DNA from: Solea solea
Taxonomy: Eukaryota > Chordata > Actinopteri > Pleuronectiformes > Soleidae
DNA length: 64,000 nt
Reading direction: 5' to 3'
NCBI RefSeq assembly: GCF_958295425.1
Contig: NC_081144.1
Coordinates: 27,864,327-27,928,326 of the forward strand
Both the position numbers and the translations under genes were made by a program. Below are positions 24,369 through 35,226 of this stretch, one piece after another (within the stretch, counting starts at the first letter, position 1; each line of letters begins with the position of its first letter). The notes beneath the pieces were generated by a model, which made no database searches, was not told where the DNA came from, and saw nothing but the letters and a program-made list of their open reading frames with translations.

Positions 24369-25168
24369 TGTATAAAAGGCTATTATTTTGAAGTGCCAAA
24401 GTCCCTTTTCCTGTTGCTATGGAAACAGAGAGATCGTTGTTGAGAAATAATAACAGCCACGATTGATGAACAGTTCTTTACTCTTTCCTGTGGAGACTGT
24501 ATACATCTGAGAGCTTACCTGTGTTTTGACGTGTGTTTGGGACATGTGCTTTTTATTGACACTCCAGTGCATGAAGTGAATGAACGAAAGTGAGTATCGC
24601 TCATATCAAAGTGTTAATTAATTGCGTGGTTAATTGTTGGTGGCGCCGGCGGTGATGTGTGTATTTTCCGCCGCTGTGTCTCGCCTTGTGTAAAGTGTAC
24701 AGCTGATTTCCTGCACTTTTTGATTTGATTTATGCTGGCTGTGTGGTAGTGAAGAATGTTATTTAGTTACTTGATTGTTTGCAGAGCGCCGATATGTGTG
24801 CCGTTTGGGAGCGCTCGTTTACCATGCCCGCTTAGTCAGCGGAGGGCGGGGTTAGATGATGTGCCTCGTATTTATGTGATGCGTTCATTTAATAGATACA
24901 TAATAGATTATTATGTATAGCTATGTTTACTATTCATGTGAAGAAATGCAGGAAATTATTTGGGCAGAGAGTGATGCTGTTTCTTCTTGTTTATTGTTTC
25001 AGAACTGTGTGTGTGTGTGAGTGTGTATACATACACACGAGTGTCAAAATAAAGCCCACTGCATAGAAGTGATACCAGTCCCTCTCTACTTGTGTCCTGA
25101 CCGACACACCATCTTGGACGCTGTAGCCCATCTACCCGAATCAGCTGTCGTCCCTTATCTCTTTTACA
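24369..25168 (+). mobile_element. BEL/Pao 3' LTR
   Basis: It starts TGTATAAAAGGCTATT, just after a purine-rich TTTGGGGGTGG that fits a polypurine tract, and ends TCTCTTTTACA. It matches, inverted, the LTR at 52836-53703. It includes a (GT)n run near 25008 and an AATAAA at about 25048. Confidence 0.85.
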
Positions 25169-25843
25169 ACCACCCATCCCCTTCCTAATCTGTACAAGGT
25201 GGAGCACATTATACACCACTGCAACTTAATAATTATATTAATAATAAGCTCACTTAATGATAAGAACTAATAACGGTCTGTAGAATTATTACCTTATTTT
25301 GCCTGTGTCTACACCCATAAAGATAGAATTGAGAATATCATATCATATGTACAAAGTTGTATTTGAGTTGTATTGTTTATCTCAGCTTTGACTTGCTCAT
25401 ATCTCCATTGGAAAAAGACTGTCAGAAAACGAATGAATGAGAGGAATTACTTTATTAGGCGTGACACAAAAACCTATATTAAGCTTCAGAACTCAAGCTA
25501 AGGTCAATACTCCTCCTTGTTCAATCAGTCTGAATCACTGTCAAACACACAGAAAATGATTTAAGGGAATTCACAAAAACATTCAAAATTGTGGACTCTG
25601 CTTTTGTCTTTTGTCATGGACGGATACATTTTTATTAATCTTGATTTCATGTACTCTTAATGACTACTTTGTTGCAGTGTGTAATACATCTGTACATGTA
25701 TTGAACAGGGGTTCAGTACATACACAACTATATATTATGGATTTACCATCAATCTTTTTCCATAATCACATAATATTGTTTACCAAACATGGATTATTGT
25801 ATTATAAAAATACCTATTTTTAGTCAGTGCGAGTGCGAGTCAC
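25169..25843. other. Gene-free AT-rich stretch
   Basis: Downstream flank of OlfC-D (minus strand) and of the BEL LTR; no supported feature. Confidence 0.5.
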
Positions 25844-27066
25844 TCAAGGCTTTTTTGTGTTTCTCTCTGGTCTCAACAGGATTATATAACATTTGGGTCC
25901 AAACAGCGCCACCAAGAGGCCAGAGCTGGAGGTCAGGATGGCAAATACCTCCACTGCATCTGCATATTTGCCTGGTGAGCTGATGTAAGCAGGGACAAAG
26001 GTCAGCCACACTGCACAGAAGATCAACATGCTGAAAGTGATGAGTTTGGCCTCATTGAAACTGTTTGGAAGATTCCTTGCTAGAAAAGCTAACAAAAAAC
26101 TGAGTACAGCCAGTAAACCAATATAACCAAGTAAAACTGCAAAACAAATTGTGGACCCAAGTACACACTCATACACTATCTTGTCACTGTGATACTGGGT
26201 GTTTTTATGAGGCACTGGTGAAGCAGAGACAAGCCAGGCAGTGCAGATTGCTGCTTGAACAGAAGTCAGAACCAGAACTGTCCCTCTCTGCTGCACAGCA
26301 CCAAACCACTTCAGACTATACTCACCTCCTGGTTTGGAGGCCCTGAACACAGCCAGAACCACCATGGTTTTTACCAGGATACATGAGACACAAAGCACAA
26401 AGCTGATGCCAAATGCTGCATTTCTTAGCTGGCAAGTCCAAGATCTGGGTCGTCCAAGGAAGCGCAACGAGCAGAGGAAACACAATTTGAGCGACACCAA
26501 GAGAAGAAAACTGAGTTCTGAATTGTTGGCATGAACTATAGCTGTGCCGCGATGATGGATGAAGATGCCCAGAACAACAACACAGATAAATGTGCCCAAC
26601 AGTGAGGAGGTTGTCAAGCAGATACCCAGAGGCTCATGGTAGGAGAGGAACTCGGTTTTCTTGAGAACACAGTGGTCACGCTGGGGGCTGGACCAGAAAT
26701 CTTCTGGACAACTGATGTACTCCATGGAGTCTGAGAAAAGAGGCAGAGTGATGAGATATATGTTTATACAACATCTTCGAACTGTGATTTTAAAATATTA
26801 AACTCACCAGTCGAGTTTAATATTGCTGATCTCTACGTCAGAACAAGGGACACAGTCAAAACAACACTCAGGCCTCCTCTTTGTCTTGACGACACGGGTT
26901 CCAGAAAGACAGCTCTCACTGCACACTGACCGAGGAGGCTGTGTGGAGAAAAATATAAATTCATTACACTGATCTATAAAGAGTACGGTAAAGTGTTAGA
27001 TGAAAAAGTAAGGCAAACCTGTTCTGAGTGAAAGTTCCAGAAGATTTTGTCTTCATCCAGTGTGAC
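25844..27066 (-). pseudogene. OlfC-D: olfactory class C receptor (V2R-like), 3' exons only
   Basis: The seven-helix exon (26730-25844) is open for 294 codons after a TTTTCTCAG acceptor. It starts with Cys-rich-domain residues ([14 protein letters not shown]) and contains the family signatures [22 protein letters not shown] and [16 protein letters not shown]. The preceding exon (26938-26808) encodes SVCSESCLSGTR and CCFDCVPC. Before it, 27066-27019 keeps only the end of the prior exon (LDEDKIFWNFHSEQ) with a normal GT donor. Upstream sequence is family R repeat, so the ligand-binding exons are gone. The 131-bp exon leaves phase 2 while the next exon needs phase 1, and the obvious junction makes a TGA. 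Both points argue for a pseudogene. Intact relatives are odorant (often amino-acid) receptors of microvillous olfactory neurons. Confidence 0.85.
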
Positions 27067-27075
27067 TTCTGCACA

Positions 27076-28400
27076 TACCCCAAAACTCACCAATTTCCGC
27101 AACCGCATCAGACCTGGTGTAAAATGACGTTTATTAGTGTTTCTTGGAATGTGCGTTAAAAAATGAAAGTGAGCGGGGCAAATAACTGCTCCACCCCCTA
27201 AAACTTGTGGGCCTGAGGAGCAAGTTTAATGTAAATGCACGAAACTTGGTACACGCATTCCTTAGGTCGGGACGGTCAAAAAAGTCAGCACAGCCTATGC
27301 TCTAAAACGAACAAAATTGGTGAAAACACTCAAAACACATTGTAGATGATGGGTGCTGAATATGATAACAAATCGATCAACGGTGTTGCCATGGCAACAC
27401 TGCAAAGTCAGATATTTGCGACAAGAAACAAACTGCTACAACTTTGCGAATCCTAGTCCAATCTGAACCAAACTTGCTAGGATTGATGATAGTCCAGTCC
27501 TGAACAAATCTATATGAAAATATTCACTTTCAAAAAAAGCGCCCCCTGGTGACGGCAGACACTATGACATCTGGTATTTTAATGAACTTGTCCTAGAGCT
27601 TTTGTGCGATCACCTTCAAACTTGGTGAGGTCACTGTGAACAAGTTGAGGAGCTTAAGTTATCAAAGTTTTTCAAAATGTCGCATGGTGTACCAGATAGG
27701 GGGCACCAAAGTTGGTGTAAATTAATATTTTTCACAACAAAAAGCAAAACTCTTATAACTTTGCGATGGAAGGCCCAATCCCAACCAAACTTCCTATGAT
27801 TAATGATGGGTAGTTGCTGAAGACGACCATTTTGCTGAAAAACAATACATTTTGAAAACAGCGCCTCCTGGTCGTGGTAGAAAATACTATGGACGTGTGT
27901 CGGCTCACAATACTAGGACTGAAAATAACTAGTACCGCAGGGGTGAATGAACGGAAGATGAGCTAGAGGACTCGCATATGAAAATATTCCATGTCAAAAT
28001 CAGCGCCCCCTGGTGACGGCAGACAAAATTACATTTACAGTTTTTTTAATTGGATTAGGTCATCTGCTGTCGGGTTTAACGTGAACGAAACTTGGTACAC
28101 ATGTTTAGGTGGGGATGGTCAAAAAAGTCCGCGACGACTTCCCTGTGAATCCTACAGGAAGGCCGCCATCTTGGATTGCACGCCAATGGGGGTGGAGTGG
28201 CTCAGTGGTTAAGACCGGTACCCTGTGTGCGAAAGACATCATGGTCGCAATGGTCGCAAGTTCGACTCCACCCCTGGCTCATTGTACTCAATTCCATTGT
28301 AAGTCGCTTTGGTCTGCTAAATGACATGTAATGTAATGTAAAAACCAGAGGTGATTTTGGCCATTTTGCACCAATGGTATTTGAACGAACTTTTCTTACA
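27076..28400 (-). repeat. Family R modular repeat, copy R2
   Basis: Same modules and strand as R1. CTCF-like minus-strand matches lie at 27538-27552 and 28002-28016, with a decayed one at 27860-27874. A YY1-type site GCCGCCATCTT lies at 28162-28172. It replaces the upstream exons of OlfC-D: the boundary near 27070 runs straight from receptor codons into repeat words. A SINE splits it at 28188. Confidence 0.75.
28188..28340 (+). mobile_element. tRNA-derived SINE, copy 3
   Basis: Same A/B boxes as copy 2. It has an extra 9-bp repeat (ATGGTCGCA twice) and a deletion in the tail around GATAAAAGCG. The family R sequence resumes on the far side (GATTTTGGCCATTTTGC), showing that the SINE is the younger insertion. 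Confidence 0.88.
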
Positions 28401-29090
28401 GAATACAGGTGGAGGGGGAGAGAATTGGGTGGATTTTGTTAAAGGCGACATAGAATGCTTGTATCACACATATATGTTAGTTATGGAGGTCTACTTACAT
28501 ATATTAACTTGTTTTCATGGTTAAAATCCTCCTAATCGCTGCAAACGAGCCGATCAAAATATCTCCTCACTGACGCTCTTGTCAGCTGCGCTGTTTCAGA
28601 CCAAAACCACACCCCCAGAACGTGGACTGTGTTGTGATTGGCCAGCCAACGAGAGCTTTCCTACTGTCCTGTGATTGGCCAGGTACCTGTAAGTGACATA
28701 ATAGATAGGCCAGCTCTCAGATACACAGCTCCCCCTCTGGCACGGTGGATGCTCTGCATCTCAGCAGCTACAACGAGAGTAGTTCATCTTCTTCTGCGGT
28801 TGAATGTACGCAACCGGATGTGCCCGGACTAGTGCCCGCACCGGGAGGCGCTACGGTGGTGAGAGGAGTGGTGAGGATTTCTGATGACGACATCAAACTA
28901 CGGAAGTGCCGATCCGCTTCGCAGAGCCCAGGAAAACAATACAACACTATTTTCTCAGCAGTGGCTGAACTGTTGTTCTGAAACTTTAGGGTTTCATAAA
29001 CGAGGTAATGACGCAGATACACACACACAAACGCAGCGTTAATTGGAGCTTCCGGTCTATGTGGCCTTTAATAACAGAGAAGCGGGTTTT
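28401..29090. other. Unclassified repeat-like stretch
   Basis: No supported gene. It includes a moderately GC-rich part (28600-28900) with two GTGATTGGCCAG words. The short frame around 28745-28981 has no recognisable motif. It may be a non-autonomous DNA element. Confidence 0.4.
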
Positions 29091-30250
29091 TGAGTTTCCT
29101 TCATTGGAGAGGATGAGGCCGGAGTAGTAACTGGTTTTGGTTTGTGAGATTAGGTTAGAGCAGTGTGTGTCCTTTAATGTGGGTGGGGAAATCTATGAGG
29201 TGTTTTATTCCAAAACTGTCCAGACAGGATGCAAAGTCTCTGGTGAGAGGCAGGTTGGTATTGTCCATGTGTAAATTGAAATCCCTGTTGGAGAAAATCA
29301 AGGTACTAATAATAATCTCATAAATTATTAATTATGTGTTTTATAACTGTGAACTGTTTTATGTGTTATTTCACAATGATAGTGTCAAATAAGAGCATCT
29401 GATGAGGTACATTTGAAAGGTTAAGGACAGGTCACTCAGAGAACATGTTCACATGTCACAAGATGATGGGAAAGCACCCAGTTGGCAAACACCCAAGGAC
29501 AGGATGTACCTGCACATGCTTGGGGAGTGACGGGATGAACCTGCACGTGCTTGGGGAGTACCTAAAATGTTCCCAAAACTGCTGATTCGGCAATCAAAGT
29601 GACCAATCAACAGACAATTGTCAAGGAATGTTTACGTAACAATAAAAATAACCAATTGGAGTAAGAGGGGACAAACCCCTCCCTTACAGATGTTTTTTAA
29701 AAAAGGGAAAAGACGTAAGATAACCACCATTAGAAAAGGTTAGCCGAAGTTAATCGTGGAAAACACGTGATGTGAGAACAAAAAGAATAAGGCGTGGAAA
29801 ACAAAAGGGGATTGTCCATTCCCAGGGGATAAATATGAGATGCTTAGCGACTGTAAGTCAGTGTCACAGTGTCATGCTGTAATGCTCACTTTATTTTTGG
29901 ATTTTGGATCCATAATTGAATGCTTTTTGACCTGAAGGACAATGGCTTCAACTCTTTTTACCTTTTGTTGCAACTTTTGCTGATGTATAAAGATAAAGAA
30001 CTTAGTTGAATTTTCTCAAGAAACCCCACCACGACATCCCCCAGCAGAATTAAATTAGGTGAGAGTGGATATATAAGTGAGCAGAGTGGAAAATTCACTG
30101 ATAAAATCACTGTGTGGCTTGGGGGGGGCGGTAAACTGTAGCGATGATGGTTGGTGAGGATCCAGGAAGCTTAAAAACAAGGCATTCAAAGGAGCTAAAT
30201 GCAGGGACAGAGACAGAAAATGACATGGACGGTAGAACATGACAATGAGA
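29091..30250 (-). pseudogene. L2/Maui-like LINE endonuclease fragment split by an LTR
   Basis: On the minus strand, 30240-30037 reads PPKPHSDFISEF and reaches LLGD. After removal of the LTR at 29286-30036, the frame continues at 29285 with DFNLHMDNTNLPLTRDF and IDFPTHIKGHTL. This is the GDFN...GHTL stretch of L2-type endonucleases. A one-base shift lies near 30055. Both ends are truncated. Confidence 0.75.
29286..30036 (+). mobile_element. Solo LTR, 751 bp
   Basis: It starts TGTTGGAGAAAATC and ends CCACCACGACA (TG...CA), with TCCC on both sides (29282-29285 and 30037-30040). The empty site restores an L2 endonuclease frame. The plus orientation is suggested by an ATAAATA TATA-like box near 29836 and a GATAAAG poly(A)-like signal near 29990. 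A 4-bp duplication fits ERV1-like or Gypsy elements; the family is not resolved. Confidence 0.7.
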
Positions 30251-30342
30251 AGCTACAGATGAAAGAAACTTCACTCAACTGGTCTTCCGGTTGTCGCTCC
30301 GGCACTTCTGTCCATAAGTGTATGGGCTAACGCCGGCTGCTA

Positions 30343-30800
30343 ATGCTAACCGGCTGTCACGACACCGGCTTTCTGAATTTATCCAGTTCCTTCCTCGTCA
30401 TGTGGCCCAACAACTCTCTCTTTTCTTTGTTTAATTTAAGTTGGTTAGCTACGTATTTACTGGATTTATTGTTATGTTCAAAGTTTTCCAAGCGTAATCT
30501 CTCCAGTTGGAACTGCGTTTTTCTTGCTATTATTTTGTTTAATTTGAGTTTTAATTTTCTTACATTATTCAGCAAGTTCTCATCTTGGGATGCAGCATAG
30601 GCAGTCTCTAATGTTTTTATTTTATGTTGTAGTTCTAATTCCAGTAAGTTTTCTTTCTTCTTTTTAAATGAGGAGTAGGAGATTATTCTACCCCTCATAA
30701 CTGCTTTTGCTGCCTCCCAGAGGACACCTGGTGGTGTTCCTGGCAGGTCGTTTGTTTCCAGAAATATTAACCACTCTTGGTGGTGGTGCATGTGTGTGCG
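30343..30800 (-). pseudogene. L1/Tx1-like ORF2 linker fragment
   Basis: The minus-strand frame 30791-30357 contains VLWEAAKAVMRGRIISYSS, a Lys/Leu-rich helical stretch and NNKSSKYVANQLK, typical of the region between endonuclease and reverse transcriptase in L1-like ORF2. The endonuclease is missing, so this copy is internally deleted between ORF1 (32878-32112) and this point. Confidence 0.75.
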
Positions 30801-30885
30801 TCTGTCTGTCTGATGAACTGCAATACTACAGCCTGTATGTGGATGTACATATGTGCGTGAGTTTTCATGTGTATGTATGTATATG

Positions 30886-31732
30886 CAGCCCCGGCTCCAG
30901 AACCATATTGTGAGGGGGGCATGTGATGATCACGGGGGGCAGTGTTGATTTTACCACAGATCTGCACATATAAACATACATACTGTACTTAATTTATATG
31001 GTCTATTATTACCGGGACAAGCACTGTATTCTAACCAGTCTCTATGGTTGTACCACAGGGCAACAAAGGAGCGTTTCTGACCCTTGAAAAGGCGAGAGGG
31101 AAACTTCTTCAAAATGACGTGAGCGAGCGGGCTTGTCCTCACCTAAATCGCCCGGAGGACCACTGTGACCATGGCCTCGTGTTTGGGAGAGCCCACTGCA
31201 GCTGGGATTGGCGCTATAATCGTCGCGGTCCGGCTCCGCGGTGTTGCTACCGCTAGCTAGCTGCGGCTGCTCACTAGCTGTTGGCTCCTCCAGCTCCTTC
31301 TCCGCCGCGGGGATACGGTCCTCCTGCTCAGCTGTCGCTCGTGCAGTTTTAATTTTAGTTTGTGATGGCGGCGGTCGGAAGAATTTCCTTATGTCCATTG
31401 TTTGTTTGTGATATTCCTTTTTTCGTGATATCCGTTTCCTAACGTAAACAGACGTCCGCGCGTCACTTGCGGCAGCGCGCACGCATCACATGACACAAGC
31501 CGAGACGTATATTAAAATATTTATTTTGTATTTTAAATTTTACTGATTTCAGTTAACTGAATATGAATTAATACAATGTGACACACAAAACAAATTATGA
31601 CTCCTCCCAACAAAACAAAAAAATCAGCAGGAAAAAAAAAAAATCATTACCCCTCTGACAGCCAATGGGGGGGCAAGGAGGCACGGGCGGGGGGGCATTG
31701 CCCCCCTAATTGACCCCCTGACGCCGGGGCTG
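30886..31732 (-). mobile_element. hAT element with ZMYM1-like transposase remnant, 847 bp
   Basis: CAGCCCCGGC...GCCGGGGCTG termini and exact 8-bp duplications TGTATATG (30878-30885 and 31733-31740). Minus-strand frames encode a transposase N-terminus (MDIRKFF, then acidic linker) at 31482-31105 and, one frame over, FKGQKRSFVALWYNHRDWLEY (31105-30990). The latter matches the TTF-type zinc-finger start of ZMYM1-like hAT proteins. The catalytic core is deleted, so it is non-autonomous. The 2350-2528 MITE shares its first about 105 and last about 75 bp. Confidence 0.9.
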
Positions 31733-32111
31733 TGTATATGTGTGTGTGTGAGGGAGAGAGTGCATGCGTTTGTGCCGTTATATGCAGGGGCCTCGTTTTA
31801 ATGTGGTCATTAATTACAGGATACATGTTGTAGATGGTGACATAGTATATTCTAGAAATACATGAACATAGAAAAACATAAAAACATAAACATGAAAAAC
31901 ACATAGAGGAATACAGTGACAGAAATTAGCAACCAAAGTCCAACAATATTCTTACCGTGTTATGTTTTTTTTTTACCCTTGTGTACGTTACGGAGATGTG
32001 CAGTGATTGTGAAGTTAGTGACGGATTAAATGAGGGAGCGGGGGAATGTGGGATTAATTATGGTTTTATTGTATTGATTTAATGTGGGCGATATATCGGT
32101 TTACTGTGTGT

Positions 32112-32878
32112 TTAATAGAGCCAGGGGGTTACCTCTTTGTCCCAGTATAACTGACTATTGACGTAGAGCTTGTCCACTGCAATTACTGCCCGGGATCCGC
32201 CGTCAATAAACTTTCTTCTCACCAGGAACAGTCTCCTGCGTCGCTCCAGGATCTATTTCGGAAACTGGTCGTTTACGCTGAAGTCCGTTCCTCGCAGCTC
32301 CCTGCCTCGGCTCTTGACCAACTCCTTTTGTTTAAAGTGTTCGAATTTTACGACAATCGGACGTGGTCGCTGGCCTTCCTGTCGTCTCCCTCCTAGACGA
32401 TGGGCCTGGTGGAACGAAATTTTTTGACAGTGTCTGCCGGGAGTTTGAGATGTTTGATAATAAAGTTATTTACTGTCGCTTCTGCATCTTCCTCGCTTTT
32501 TTCCGGGATCCCAGAGAAAACTAGATTGTCCCTCATACTGCGTGCCTGTAGATCAATAATTGTGTCCTTTCTGTGAATATTTTCTTCTCTGAGGCGCCTC
32601 GTTTCCTTAGTGAGGGTTTTAACCGACCCTTTAAGTGCGAGCTGGGACACCTGTTGCTGGCTGAACTCTAGGGATTCTCGCAGTGATTGGAATTCCTTGT
32701 GCAAGACCACTACCAGAGAAAGTCGGGCATCGAAGGTATCCAGCTTTGCGTTTATGGAGGTAAGGATCTCCATAAATTCGCTGTCGGATGATGAGGCTGC
32801 TCCAGGGGAGTCCTTCGGGCGACTGCGTTTGGAGGAGGGGGTAACCGCTGGTTGTTTTGGTTTCCCGATTCGACTCAT
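32112..32878 (-). pseudogene. L1/Tx1-like ORF1 protein, frameshifted
   Basis: From MSRIGKPKQPAV (32878) the frame shows a basic, low-complexity N-terminus, a coiled coil rich in Leu and Glu (about residues 35-100), then the RRM-like core of L1 ORF1 (MRDNLVFSGIPEKSEEDA). An extra A in the run near 32425 shifts the frame. The remaining RNA-binding domain (PIVVKFEHFKQK, then DQFPKEILERRR) can be read one frame over to a stop at 32112-32114. The protein would coat LINE RNA. Confidence 0.85.
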
Positions 32879-33060
32879 TGAAAGTACTCGTCGATGTAAT
32901 CCTCCAGTCTCCCGTGTTTGCCCTCTTCATGTGCAGAAAAGGAGATGTGACTGACAAGTATTTTTTCCCTCATGATAGCATACGATGTGAAAATGTTTGG
33001 TCTAGACGCGCGCCGCCATGTTTGGTTTGATCTCACACAGTCTCGCAATACTACCACACC
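32879..33060 (-). promoter_or_regulatory. Probable 5' leader of the L1-like element
   Basis: Minus-strand sequence upstream of the ORF1 start, with a YY1-type match GCCGCCATGTT (33012-33022, on this strand AACATGGCGGC) near the presumed transcription start. Family R sequence begins at about 33062. Confidence 0.4.
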
Positions 33061-33061
33061 C

Positions 33062-33480
33062 TACCTCTCGAAAATATTCATTTTCGAAAACAGCGCCCAC
33101 AGGCAGACAGAATTACATTTACAGTTTTTGATGCTGCTCTAACAGGGATTGTTGTATTCAACTAAAATTGAAATTTTATATGTGGGACCCCAGACCTGTC
33201 CTGAACATGTATGTAGGTCACCTCCCTACAGGAAATAGAAAGCCCGAAACAGGAAGTAAAGCCTAACATTGTCCGATCTGCATGAAACCTTATATGTGAT
33301 ACCAGAGACCTGTCCTGAACATGTCTGCAAAAGATGATGTCCCAACAGAAAGTGGAACGCCAGAAACAGGAAGTACAGTCTAACATTGTCCGATCTGCAC
33401 GAAACTTGATATGTAAGACACGGGAACTTCCCTGAACACGTTTACAGACACGCATTTGACCGAACAGGAAGTTGGCCATT
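33062..33480 (-). repeat. Family R modular repeat, copy R3 (partial)
   Basis: Two or three modules containing GAACATGTCTG and ACAGGAAGTAAAG words, the same orientation as R1 and R2. Its CTCF-like site near 33091 is decayed. Confidence 0.7.
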
Positions 33481-34396
33481 CAATTTCAATTCAATTCAAT
33501 TTTATTTGTATAGCGCCAAATCATAACACATTATCTCAAGGCACTGTACATAGACAACATCAAGGAGAGCAGAGAAACCCAACAGTTCACACAATGAGCT
33601 AACACTTGGCATCAGTGGAGAGAAAAAACTCTCTCTTAACAGAAGAAGAAATCTCTGACAGAACCAGGCTCAGAGATATGCAGTCACGTGCCTCGACCGG
33701 TTGGGGTGAAAGGAAAATGGGGGACAGAGGAGAGGTGGGGGACAGAAAGGGGGAAGAGAAAGGACAAGAGGGAGATGAGGTAGAGACAGAAGAGAGAGAG
33801 AGAGACCAGGAGCAGATTCACAACAACTGTATCAAGTTACAAGTGTATACAGTCAATGATTACATGTTTATAGCAATACAATGTAATTTATAAAGCAGCA
33901 GCAGAGAGTGTTGATAAAAATTATACTAATATCGACTTTTAATTATAGCACAATAATAATGGTGATGATATGGATAGCCTCGAAAACTGGATCTGGATCC
34001 TGCAACCTGCAAGATGAGAATACAGAGAGAGAGAGAGAGAGGAAAGGAAGGACACAAACTAGGGAGAGAAAGAGACAAGGTTAATGACATATAAAAAGTC
34101 ATATTCATACCCTGAGTGTGACAGAGTGAATGTGCGTGCACCACAGGAAAATCCCCCAGCAGTCTAGGTCTATAGCAGCATAACTAAGAGATGGTCCAGG
34201 TTTCCCTAAACCAGCTCTAACTATAAGCTTTATCAAAAAGGAAAGTTTTATGTCGAACTTTAAGTACAGAGAGAGTGTCCGCCTCCCGAACTGTCATTGG
34301 AAGCTGATTCCACAGGAGAGGAAACACAGAGAAATACACATACAGTAAGATGATTCAGCATTTCCAACTTGGTTTTCATTGAAAGTTGGTTGAGGG
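33481..34396. repeat. Dispersed LINE-tail-like repeat
   Basis: It begins with a TTCAA-type run and TTTTATTTGTATAGCGCC, a common teleost repeat start, followed by purine-rich sequence with GA runs. The block 33899-33952 (GAGAGTGTTGATAAAAATTA) recurs at 58826-58880. The open frame 33606-33893 is low-complexity and not supported as a gene. Confidence 0.5.
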
Positions 34397-35040
34397 CAGG
34401 GATATTCAACTAAAATTCTATTAGGTCCACTTAGAGAAAATTTCCTCAAGCAAAGGTCCGGAACATCATAATGTCTAACTTGCATTATAATTTAGTAGTG
34501 GGATATATACTGAAGTATCCTAGTAGTCTGCATGTAATCAACAACTGTCAGATACAATATAGAAAGAACAATCCAAAAACATTTCGACAATATTTATTGT
34601 CACTTTTATACAATTATATAGATATGTAGCACTGAACATATGTATCATTATTATACTGACCTACGATCAGATTTGAGTGGGTGTTTTTGGTCAAAAACTT
34701 TCTTCTCTCGCTGTAACACTCACTGATGCCCTGTCTGTCACTCGCTCCTCACTGCCTTCATCTGTCCATATTCAGGGTCACAATATTTAGCGGGATGCGT
34801 AGATTTTATTGTCTTTTAGTGGCATCACGTGGGATGGCTTAACTCGAACACAATTGGTCAGTGGATTTCCTGATTCGCTCAACCAGTACCGTAAAGTCTA
34901 GAGAAGCTGCACCAGTCACAATAAAAGCACCCTTTCAAAATTTAAAATACTTAAATAATTTATTCACTGTAGGTCCAGGTCCGTATAGGACGGCATCTGG
35001 GTCCGGACTCGGACAGCGGTCCACCTGTTAGTGACCTCTG
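34397..35040. mobile_element. hAT-like non-autonomous element upstream of OlfC-A
   Basis: It starts CAGGGATATTCAAC and ends GTTAGTGACCTCTG. The flanks GTTGAGGG (34389-34396) and GTTTAGGG (35041-35048) differ at one base of eight. The paralogous region of OlfC-B has GTTTAGGG (43316-43323) without the element. It ends 186 bp before the OlfC-A start codon. Confidence 0.65.
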
Positions 35041-35167
35041 GTTTAGGGCCTTCGCTTTTTCCCCAGTTTGCATTAACCCACTTTAATTCCCGATTGTGGA
35101 CTACTGTCCAATCCAAAGCCACTCTGTCATCAATAAGATGCAAGACTGAGAATGTGATACTGTAGCC

Positions 35168-35176
35168 TTTATAAAG
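35168..35176 (+). promoter_or_regulatory. Candidate TATA box of OlfC-A
   Basis: TTTATAAAG lies about 50 bp before the ATG at 35227, with pyrimidine-rich TCATTCTCTCC about 30 bp downstream as a possible start region. The same box is kept upstream of OlfC-B (about 43439). Confidence 0.45.
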
Positions 35177-35226
35177 TGCTTTATCTTGAGCCCTGTCTCA
35201 TTCTCTCCTCAGCCCAGTGAAACATT

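Larger units (their letters stand above)
22336..25168 (+). mobile_element. BEL/Pao LTR retrotransposon, 3' half
   Basis: It runs from the RNase H end of pol through integrase to a 3' LTR. A SINE is inserted in the integrase. The 5' LTR, gag, protease and reverse transcriptase are absent. The LTR is homologous to that of the oppositely oriented BEL element at 49909-53703. Confidence 0.9.

Noticed and set aside
33606..33893. Glu/Arg-rich 95-residue frame
   Set aside because: Low-complexity purine-rich repeat DNA with no splice or domain support.
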